From an uncultured Bacteroidales bacterium (lineage in GTDB: Bacteria; Bacteroidota; Bacteroidia; Bacteroidales; F082), in NCBI GenBank assembly GCA_946408345.1, contig CAMJRR010000006.1, positions 50,585 to 114,584 on the forward strand: a DNA stretch of 64,000 nt. Reading direction: 5' to 3'. Positions 8,377-15,407 of the stretch are shown piece after piece. The position numbers and the translations under genes were made by a program. Each line of letters begins with the position of its first letter. Within the stretch, counting starts at the first letter, position 1. The notes below the pieces were generated by a model, which worked only from the letters and a program-made list of their open reading frames with translations, was not told the DNA's origin and did no database searches.

Positions 8377-9103
8377 TTAGTTGCATTGCAGCAACCATTT
8401 CCAAGCAGGTATAGCTTCAACACGAATGCCAGCCTCCTCAATGACTTCACTTTCTTCATCGGTAACAATAACGCCTCTCCAGTCTTGATGTTTTTGATAA
8501 AACGGATGAGAGAAGGAATTTCACGATTTCTTGTCTGCTCATTGATAAGGTTGTAGCAGACTTGGATAGTGGAAAATGCCCATCTTTCATCGAGCTCCGA
8601 TTGGTTGGCCTTGATGAATTCATTAAATGAGTATGGGTAAACATCTATGATGAAAAAACGTCCTCCCAAGGTAGTAGCCACGTCATTGCTCAACATTTTC
8701 GCATTGCTTCCGGTGATATAAACAAGGTATTTCTCATTGGCGAGACGACGGGCAAACATTTCCCATTTTCAATGCGTTGCACTTCATCCAAAAACACGAT
8801 GGGCTTCTTGCCGTAGTCTTCATAATGCACATCGAGCAATGTGTTGAAATCCTCTGTGGAAAATTCTGTCAGGCACTCATCGTCAAAGTTAACATATAGT
8901 AGATTGCTCCAATCGTTTTCATAAGCTAGCAGTTGCTTTATCCGCTGATACAGCAGATATGATTTGCCAGCATAACGGACTCAGACAAAGACATAAAAGC
9001 CGTTTTCCTCAAATTCGAAATCACGTTCAACGATCGTCGTATCCATAATCATATCGCGTTGATTACGAAGACAATTCCTCAGAATGGGTTTTGATGCGCT
9101 CAT
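8377..9103 (-). pseudogene. degraded AAA ATPase (DUF4143-type) gene
   Basis: From ATG at 9103 the frame reads as an archaeal/bacterial AAA ATPase. TGA at 8983-8981 replaces a Gly in the Walker A region (FV-stop-VRYAGKSYLLYQ). Walker B-like IVFLDEVQRIEN follows. A one-base deletion near 8762 then shifts the frame into MFARRLANEKYLVYITGSNAKMLS. Much of the DUF4143 part is missing after ELDERWAFST, and the C-terminus is recovered only in another frame (VEAIPAWKWLLQCN, stop at 8377). At least one nonsense codon, two frameshifts and an internal deletion make it clearly dead. It interrupts the hydrogenase-signalling cluster. Confidence 0.85.
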
Positions 9104-9277
9104 TACTATACTATAAAGTATAATTTATAAATAAAAACTTTATAAAGTTTATTTTATAAACGAGGAAAAAGTAGTAAATTAATTCGAATGATATTTCAAA
9201 AACACAGAATAAAACGAATTGCACTTGAAGTGCAATCTGACTAAATAGTTCCGTCTCGCTTTTTGTTTCTCATTCCC
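9104..9277. promoter_or_regulatory. AT-rich palindromes upstream of the dead ATPase
   Basis: A perfect 16-base palindrome AAACTTTATAAAGTTT lies at 9135-9150, next to related TATAAAGTATA and TTTATAAA words. A near-perfect palindrome TTGCACTTGAAGTGCAA lies at 9219-9235. These look like relic operator or promoter sites of the ATPase gene. No gene is seen here. Confidence 0.4.
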
Positions 9278-9318
9278 AAAAATAGTTCGAGGATACGCCA
9301 ATTGGCGTGCCCTCGAAC
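9278..9318 (-). terminator. intrinsic terminator after the group B-like hydrogenase gene
   Basis: On the minus strand a strong hairpin (GTTCGAGG ... CCTCGAAC with an inner GCCAATTGGC palindrome, 9285-9318) is followed by TATTTTT. It lies 24 bases past the stop of the hydrogenase gene and would end that operon before the DRTGG-PHP-HATPase genes. Confidence 0.7.
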
Positions 9319-9341
9319 AAGGATTCAAAAACGGAATCTCG

Positions 9342-10802
9342 TTAAAACCCCTTCATCAGCCTTACAGTATTGAAGATAGTCTTTTCCTTGGCTTCGTTGC
9401 CGTATTTGTCGACATCGACGACGTTGCGCGGGCTGTGGGTGATGCACACCGGACCGTTGAGGCATCCGCCGTCGCAGGCCATGCCTTCGAAGAAGTTTTC
9501 GGTGGCCTTGTTGAATTTCAACTTGGTCAAGGCAGCCTTACATTCCGCGATGCCATTCATAGCGATGGGCTTCACGCCTTCCACGCCCATTTCCTTGGCC
9601 ACGTCTGCAATGCCTTTGGCGATGCCGCCCGATTTGGCAAAGATACGACCGTAGTATGAAGCGTTGTTCAACTCGGAGTCCTCCATCTGCGTGGTGTCGA
9701 TGCCACGAGCGTCAACGAAGGCTTGCAGTTCCTCAAACGACATGACGCTGTCGATGGCGCCACCAGTCTTTTCAAGCCTGTATTCCAGCTTTTTCGAGGT
9801 GCAGGGACCGATGAAGACGACCTTTGCCGTCGGGTCGGATTTCTTGATGAGGCGGGCGGTTTCCACCATTGGCGAGACCGAAGAGGAGATGTATTGCTTC
9901 AGTTCGGGGAAGTTTTTCTCCACGAAACTCACAAACGATGGACAGCACGAAGTGGTCATCAGCTTCTTCTCGTTCCATTCCTGGGCCTCACGATAGAGGG
10001 TGATGTCGGCACCAAGGGCGGCTTCCACAACGTGATGGAACCCCAACTTCTTGATGGCCGTAACGACTTGAGTAACGCGCCCGAAGCGGCATTGGCTGAC
10101 GATGGCCGGTGCAATGACGGCATAGACCCTGTATTTCGTGTTGTTCTCCGATTTCTTCAAAATGTCGATGATGTCCAACACCAGCGACTTGTCGGAGATG
10201 GCACCGAAGGGGCATTTATACACGCAAGCACCGCACGAGATGCACTTTTCGTTGTCGATTTTGGCCTTCTTGTTCTCGTCAATGGAAATGGCCTTCACCT
10301 TGCAACTCACCATACAGGGGCGGTGTTGTAAAATGACGGCAGAGTAGGGGCAGGCTTGTGTGCATTTACCGCACTCGATGCATTTGTCCTTATCAACGGT
10401 GGCGTGGTGGTTCACAATGGTGATGGCATCCTTGGGGCACACTTCCTTGCAACTGTGTACCATACAGCCACGACAAGCGGGCGTGACATAGATGCCGTCA
10501 ATCGGACATTCGTCGCAGGCACTGTCGATGACCTCGATGACATTGGGGTTGCTCTTGTCGCCGCCCATCGCCATCTGGATGCGGTCTTGCAAAATGGCGC
10601 GTTCCTTGTAGATGCAGCAGCGTGTTTCGGCTTTTGGACCAGGGCTGAGCAGTTTGGGCACTTCCACGTAAGCGTTCTCCAATCCGCCTTCGTAGGCGCG
10701 CCGGATGACTTCTTTCAGCACTTTGTATTTGACGAGTTGTACGTCGGTGTCAAAAATCCTTTGTGAGTTCATCTTGTTTGGGGTATTGTGGGATGGGTTC
10801 AA
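9342..10802 (-). CDS. [FeFe] hydrogenase with multiple 4Fe-4S motifs, group B-like
   Basis: 486-aa iron-sulfur hydrogenase. The N-terminal third carries cysteine-rich ferredoxin motifs (CRGCMVHSCKEVCP, CIECGKCTQACP, CISCGACVYKCP). The H-cluster loops are TTSCCPSFV (L1, both Cys present), FIGPCTSKKLE (L2) and EGMACDGGCLNGP (L3), so the active-site ligands look intact. GPC instead of MPC in L2 and the short architecture suggest group B rather than the trimeric type. It may evolve or take up H2 with ferredoxin. Its start overlaps the SpoIIE phosphatase stop by 4 bases. Confidence 0.88.
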   Translation of the reverse strand: MNPSHNTPNKMNSQRIFDTDVQLVKYKVLKEVIRRAYEGGLENAYVEVPKLLSPGPKAETRCCIYKERAILQDRIQMAMGGDKSNPNVIEVIDSACDECPIDGIYVTPACRGCMVHSCKEVCPKDAITIVNHHATVDKDKCIECGKCTQACPYSAVILQHRPCMVSCKVKAISIDENKKAKIDNEKCISCGACVYKCPFGAISDKSLVLDIIDILKKSENNTKYRVYAVIAPAIVSQCRFGRVTQVVTAIKKLGFHHVVEAALGADITLYREAQEWNEKKLMTTSCCPSFVSFVEKNFPELKQYISSSVSPMVETARLIKKSDPTAKVVFIGPCTSKKLEYRLEKTGGAIDSVMSFEELQAFVDARGIDTTQMEDSELNNASYYGRIFAKSGGIAKGIADVAKEMGVEGVKPIAMNGIAECKAALTKLKFNKATENFFEGMACDGGCLNGPVCITHSPRNVVDVDKYGNEAKEKTIFNTVRLMKGF

Positions 10803-11959
10803 TAATAATTCAGTTCGACGACTTTGCCAATCTTGCGAAGGTCGGCGGCAATTTTCTCCACGATTTTCATCTTCATCGTCGTGTCGATGGGTAGCCCTTG
10901 GTGGGCCACATTGACGCTTTGGCCGACGAAGAAGGTGATGTGGGTGGCCCGTTCAAAGAGGTAATCCGCGAGGAGCGAGGCACCGTCTTTCTTGGTGAAG
11001 GTCTTGGGGGTCAGGTCAGAGATGGAGATGTATTTCTCCAACATTTGCATCAGTCGGCGCAAGGTGAGCACGCCTTCGGTGGTCAGGTCGATGCCTTTGA
11101 TGTAGCCGATGGGCGGCACTTCCTTGTCAGGGAAATCGAAGCTGGTCTTCAACTCGGTTTTCAGGTGGCGCGCCACAATGGTGGAGCTGGTGCCGCCGCA
11201 AACGATTTTCTTTGATGGACCAGCCAAGAATTGCTCGATGTAGAAGTCATCCTTTTCCTTGTCGACGGGCGGACCAACCATAATGTTGACATCCAACCGC
11301 TTGCGAATCTTGACGGCAGCCACGGTGGTATCGTCACCAGGCTTGTCGGCGTAGAGGTCATTGCAAGCAGATGCCAAGAGGCAGGCCACGGCTCGGGCCG
11401 ACATAGAGCGCGTGATGTTGGCGTTGAGGTGCTCCATAATTTGGTCGCGTTCCCAGCCGAAGTTGAGGATTTGTCCGATGCCAGCATGAATGGTGCCGTC
11501 GGACATGACGATGATGATATCATCTTCCTCAAGGTTTAGTTCGGTGCGATATACCTTCTTGCCACACACATCCAGTTCGGTACGCTCGAAGTTCTGGCAT
11601 TGGCCACGATGGTAGTAGATGGCCTCGGGGTTGTCGAACTCAAACATGATGCCTTTGCCCTCGGTGTTCACATGGATGATGGAGAAGGTGGAATAGGCTA
11701 CACCTCGCTCGGAGCACACGGGGAGTGTTTGAATGATGGTCTCGACACATTCGTAGATGTCGATGTCGTTGGCGGCCATCGTGCAGAGGATTTTCGAGGT
11801 GAGCGTTGAGAGGATGTTGGCTTTCACGCCGCTGCCCAAACCGTCGGCCAAGACGAGGGTGGTGAAGCCGTCTTTAACGGTGCAGGCCACATTGTCGCCG
11901 CATAATTCCTCGCCGACATGGTTCAGCGAGGTGCATCCCGTTTCTAAGCAGAGTTCCAT
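10799..11959 (-). CDS. SpoIIE-type PP2C serine phosphatase (hydrogenase cluster)
   Basis: 386-aa protein. The first about 220 residues form a PP2C/SpoIIE phosphatase (LVLADGLGSGVKAN, IIIVMSDGTIHAGIG, GDDTTVAAVKI give the Asp metal ligands). The C-terminal half, about 225-386, lacks a domain I can name (GPPVDKEKDDFYIEQFLAG). There is no membrane segment. It is sandwiched, with overlapping ends, between the sensory hydrogenase and the catalytic one. This matches clusters in which a PAS-bearing hydrogenase is thought to signal through phosphatase/kinase partners. Confidence 0.87.
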   Translation of the reverse strand: MELCLETGCTSLNHVGEELCGDNVACTVKDGFTTLVLADGLGSGVKANILSTLTSKILCTMAANDIDIYECVETIIQTLPVCSERGVAYSTFSIIHVNTEGKGIMFEFDNPEAIYYHRGQCQNFERTELDVCGKKVYRTELNLEEDDIIIVMSDGTIHAGIGQILNFGWERDQIMEHLNANITRSMSARAVACLLASACNDLYADKPGDDTTVAAVKIRKRLDVNIMVGPPVDKEKDDFYIEQFLAGPSKKIVCGGTSSTIVARHLKTELKTSFDFPDKEVPPIGYIKGIDLTTEGVLTLRRLMQMLEKYISISDLTPKTFTKKDGASLLADYLFERATHITFFVGQSVNVAHQGLPIDTTMKMKIVEKIAADLRKIGKVVELNYY

Positions 11960-13668
11960 CAGTTCTTCTTGTTTTCTTCGGTTAGGGTTTTCTTGAGTTT
12001 CAGCAAGGCCACCTTGGTTTCGGCTGTGGTTTCGCCCAATAGCGACGCAATCTCCTGAGCTACACGCATTTGCTTCTTGATAACCTCATCGGTCGTGGTC
12101 AAGGTTTCCATCTTCACCTTCATGATGCGGTTTTCATAATCGACGGTATCGGTGACGTCTTTTAGGATGCCAAAGATGACGTTTTGTCCAGCCAGGTAGT
12201 TGATGGATATGTCGACATATTTTCCAGTGGTGGGTATGTGCGTCTGTTTGCAGCTGATGTGCTTCTTCTGCGTATAGGCGTTGTAAAAGTCGATGGGGCT
12301 GAAGAAGTCGGCAGCAGGCCTTCCCTTGGCATTGGGGTCGTCGATGCCGAGGAGTTCCCTTCCTTTATTGTTGATTTCCTGAATGTTGAGTTCCGAGTCG
12401 AGGACGATGATGCCTTCAGGGCTGTTTTGGATGATCTCGAACGAGAGCGACTCGGCACGTTGGCGCATATAAGGCAGGCAGATTTCGATGTCGGCATAGC
12501 CGTTGTATACTGCCCAAGCCTTCTCACGGCAGGTGGCATAACCGCATGAACCGCAATTCAGCTCGTCTTCGGGTTTCATCTTTCCTGTCTTGTGCAGGAT
12601 GGCCTCAATTTCGCGCTCGGGGGCAGCCATACTGTGGCTGCGAAGGCGTGGATGTGCGGCGGCCAGGCTGAAGTCAAGCGGACTATCGTCTTGTGGTCCA
12701 GTCAGGGCTTGCTTCTCGCGGCTGACATATTTGCGTACATCGGAAGTGGCCTTGATAGCGCCACCGGGCTTGACCAACGAACAAGGCCCATTGACGCAGG
12801 CGTCCACGCAAAGGTTGATTTCCATCACCACATGATCGAGATGCTCGATGTTCTCCAAAGCCTCGACGCACTTCTTCGGACCGTCAACAGCGATGTATTC
12901 GTAACCCTCGGGCAAAACAGGGAAGGAGTTGATGATGCCTTGCGGTATCGGGTATTCCTTGGCGAGGTTAGGCGTACCGTTTTTCTTATTGAGGCTGAGG
13001 TTGGTGATTTCGTCAAGCTTGATGTTCCTCTCGTCAAAGAGCTTCACCACATCCTCAAAAGTCAGCACGTGGTCAATCAGGTGGCATTCTTCGGCTTCGC
13101 GCTTTTTGGCGATACAGGGTCCGATGAAGACGATTCGGGCCTCGGGGTGTTGCTTCTTGATGATTTTGGCGTGAGCCACCATCGGCGAGTCAACGGGGGC
13201 AAGATATTTGAGTGCCTTCGGGTAGTATTCCTGAATCATACGGCATGCAGCAGGGCAGGCCGAGGTGATGAAGTTGGTGAACTCGCCCGTCTTGAGCAGT
13301 CGTGCATATTCCTTGGTGACGGCTTGTGCTCCCACGGCGGTTTCTTCCGCATCGGCAAAGCCTAACTTGGCCAAGGCCAGTTTCATCACGCCAAAATCGG
13401 TGAGGCCGAAACTCGAAATGAACGATGGCGCAACGCTGGCAATCACCTTGTCGGAACCGGCTAGCATTTGTTTCACTTCCTCCAATTCGCTGTGAACAAC
13501 CTTCGCGTTTTGCGGACAAGCCAATGTGCAGTGGCCGCACAAGATGCAGCGGTCTTCGATGATTTCGGCCTGATGACCCTTGAAGTCGATGGCTTTCACC
13601 GGACATTCGCGAAGGCATTTGTAGCAATCCTTACATCTCGCGTTGCGAAACTCTAAATATTTCGACAT
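11959..13668 (-). CDS. sensory [FeFe] hydrogenase-like protein with PAS domain (HydS/HsfB type)
   Basis: 569-aa protein. Residues 12-51 hold two 4Fe-4S motifs (CKDCYKCLRECP, CILCGHCTLACP). The H-cluster region follows with loops TSACPA (about 136), FIGPCIAKK (about 181) and EINLCVDACVNGP (about 300). A four-Cys Fe-S module is at about 370-397 (CGSCGYATC...C), with a PAS domain at about 410-515 and a helical tail. L1 has Ala where catalytic enzymes have the proton-relay Cys (TSACP versus TSCCP), as in group C sensory hydrogenases. Together with the PAS domain and the adjoining phosphatase this points to H2 or redox sensing rather than bulk turnover. Confidence 0.88.
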   Translation of the reverse strand: MSKYLEFRNARCKDCYKCLRECPVKAIDFKGHQAEIIEDRCILCGHCTLACPQNAKVVHSELEEVKQMLAGSDKVIASVAPSFISSFGLTDFGVMKLALAKLGFADAEETAVGAQAVTKEYARLLKTGEFTNFITSACPAACRMIQEYYPKALKYLAPVDSPMVAHAKIIKKQHPEARIVFIGPCIAKKREAEECHLIDHVLTFEDVVKLFDERNIKLDEITNLSLNKKNGTPNLAKEYPIPQGIINSFPVLPEGYEYIAVDGPKKCVEALENIEHLDHVVMEINLCVDACVNGPCSLVKPGGAIKATSDVRKYVSREKQALTGPQDDSPLDFSLAAAHPRLRSHSMAAPEREIEAILHKTGKMKPEDELNCGSCGYATCREKAWAVYNGYADIEICLPYMRQRAESLSFEIIQNSPEGIIVLDSELNIQEINNKGRELLGIDDPNAKGRPAADFFSPIDFYNAYTQKKHISCKQTHIPTTGKYVDISINYLAGQNVIFGILKDVTDTVDYENRIMKVKMETLTTTDEVIKKQMRVAQEIASLLGETTAETKVALLKLKKTLTEENKKN

Positions 13669-13679
13669 ATCGCACTTTT

Positions 13680-13979
13680 TTAGATTTCAATCAACGGATA
13701 GATTTCCTTGACAAACACTTCCTCGGCGTTGTCCTTTGTGACGTTGTGGAGCAGCAAGGTACCATCTGTAAGAGTTGTGGCGGCTTTCTCGGCCTTCTCA
13801 GGTGCTATGCCATCGGTCATTACGTTCACGCCTTTGGCGCAATGGCCGAGGCAGAAACTGGCTTGCAATTCGACGAGATCTTCAACGTCATATTTCTTGA
13901 GGATGTCTTTCAAGGCTTGGATTACATCGTAGGAACCTTTCAGGTGGCATGAACTGCCAACGCATACTTTAATATTCAT
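13680..13979 (-). CDS. thioredoxin-like 2Fe-2S protein (NuoE C-terminal type)
   Basis: 99-aa protein with the four-cysteine pattern CVGSSC (residues 6 and 11) and CLGHC (about 43 and 47) on a thioredoxin-like fold. This is the 2Fe-2S domain of NuoE/HydC without the N-terminal helical part. It is the first gene of the hydrogenase-signalling cluster, 11 bases before the sensory hydrogenase, and likely passes electrons to or from it. Confidence 0.87.
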   Translation of the reverse strand: MNIKVCVGSSCHLKGSYDVIQALKDILKKYDVEDLVELQASFCLGHCAKGVNVMTDGIAPEKAEKAATTLTDGTLLLHNVTKDNAEEVFVKEIYPLIEI

Positions 13980-14055
13980 TTGGGTTAGTTTTAAAGGGTT
14001 GTTTTTTATGAACGATAAATTTTTCTTTTTGTTGTAATGTCATACACCATTTTGG

Positions 14056-14087
14056 GCGGGCAGCCATTTTTTTTCGTGGCCGCCCGC
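14056..14087 (-). terminator. GC-rich hairpin after the iron alcohol dehydrogenase gene
   Basis: GCGGGCAGCC pairs with GGCCGCCCGC (one mismatch) around a T-rich loop, 20 bases past the stop at 14108. No T-run follows the stem in the minus direction, so it is a weak terminator candidate. The rest of 13980-14107 holds nothing else I can name. Confidence 0.4.
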
Positions 14088-14107
14088 TTGTCAATGGTTA
14101 TACCAAC

Positions 14108-15325
14108 TCAAAAATTAACTTCAGTATCGTAATAACAGCACTTCAACAGTCTTTCCATTTCCTCTTGCGTCGGGATGCGCGGATTGGAGCCTGTGCAAGC
14201 GTCGCAAATAGCATTCTTGGCGATTTCAGGCAGCTTTTCAAGGAATACGTTCTCAGGTACAAAGCCTTGCTCGCAGGGGTAGGAGTCAGCTCCGTAGTTC
14301 TTGATGCAGTGCGGGATGTTGAGGTCGTCGTTCATCTTACGCAGCGTGGCGATGAGCAGGGCAACCTTTTCGTCGTCATTGCTGCCGCCAAGGTTCATTG
14401 CATCGGCAATGGCACCGTAACGTTGCTTGGCCTCGGGGTTCTTGGCGTTAAAGGCAATCACCTTGGGCAAATACATAGCATTTGCCGCACCATGGATGAT
14501 ATGTGCGCCGAAGTCGGCAAACACGGCTCCCGTCTTGTGGGCCATCGAGTGGACAATGCCTAAAAGGGCATTAGAGAAGGCCATACCGGCAAGGCATTGG
14601 GCATTGTGCATCTCGTTGCGGGCGTTCACATCGCCGTTGTACGAGTTCACCAAGTCTCTCTGTATCATCTTGATGGCGTGCATAGCCAACGGGTCGGTGT
14701 AGTCGCAGTGGGCGGTCGAAACGTAGGCTTCGATGGCATGCGTCATAGCGTCCATACCAGTGTGGGCCACCAATTTCTTGGGCATAGTTTGGGCCAAGGC
14801 CGGGTCAACGATGGCCACATCTGGCGTGATTTCAAAGTCAGCGATGGGATATTTGATACCCTTGGCATAATCGGTGATGATGGCGAAGGCGGTCACTTCA
14901 GTGGCCGTGCCCGAGGTGGACGAAACGGCGCAGAAGTGGGCTTTTGTTCTCAGTTTGGGCAGACCGAACACCTTGCACATATCTTCGAATGAGGTCTCAG
15001 GGTATTCGTATTTGATCCACATGGCTTTGGCTGCATCGATGGGCGAACCACCGCCAATGGCCACAATCCAGTCGGGCTGGAACTCTTGCATCACAGCGGC
15101 ACCGTTCATCACAGTCTCTACAGACGGGTCTGGCTCAATGCCGTCAATCACTTTCACTTCCATTCCGGCCTCTTGCAGGTAAGCAATGGCCTTGTCCAAA
15201 AATCCAAAGCGTTTCATGCTTCCGCCGCCAACGCAGATGACAGCGCGTTTGCCTGTAAAAGTCTTCAATGCTTCTAAAGCGTTCTCACCATGATAAAGGT
15301 CTCTCGGTAATGTGAATCTATTCAT
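14108..15325 (-). CDS. iron-containing alcohol dehydrogenase (group III)
   Basis: 405-aa NAD(P)-dependent alcohol dehydrogenase. Visible elements are the nucleotide-binding GGGSPIDAAKAM (about 95-106), the SSTSGTATEVTAFA loop, and metal ligands in VDPALAQ and GMDAMTHAIEAY (Asp/His), VHSMAHKTGA and HIIHGAANA. It resembles the C-terminal half of AdhE next door. It probably reduces an aldehyde (butanal, propanal or acetaldehyde); the substrate cannot be fixed from sequence. It follows adhE in the same direction after 82 bases. Confidence 0.9.
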   Translation of the reverse strand: MNRFTLPRDLYHGENALEALKTFTGKRAVICVGGGSMKRFGFLDKAIAYLQEAGMEVKVIDGIEPDPSVETVMNGAAVMQEFQPDWIVAIGGGSPIDAAKAMWIKYEYPETSFEDMCKVFGLPKLRTKAHFCAVSSTSGTATEVTAFAIITDYAKGIKYPIADFEITPDVAIVDPALAQTMPKKLVAHTGMDAMTHAIEAYVSTAHCDYTDPLAMHAIKMIQRDLVNSYNGDVNARNEMHNAQCLAGMAFSNALLGIVHSMAHKTGAVFADFGAHIIHGAANAMYLPKVIAFNAKNPEAKQRYGAIADAMNLGGSNDDEKVALLIATLRKMNDDLNIPHCIKNYGADSYPCEQGFVPENVFLEKLPEIAKNAICDACTGSNPRIPTQEEMERLLKCCYYDTEVNF

Positions 15326-15407
15326 TTTTTATTTGTGTGTTTTTAATTGTTTGTTAATAATGTTGTTTTGTCGGTTTGGGTTTGATTGTTGGTTGTTGAA
15401 AATCCTT

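Noticed and set aside
10799..11959. Sporulation gene spoIIE
   Set aside because: Only the phosphatase domain is shared; the setting is a hydrogenase cluster and no sporulation gene is seen.
14056..14087. Strong intrinsic terminator after the alcohol dehydrogenase
   Set aside because: The stem is good but no T-run follows in the gene's direction; kept only as a weak call.
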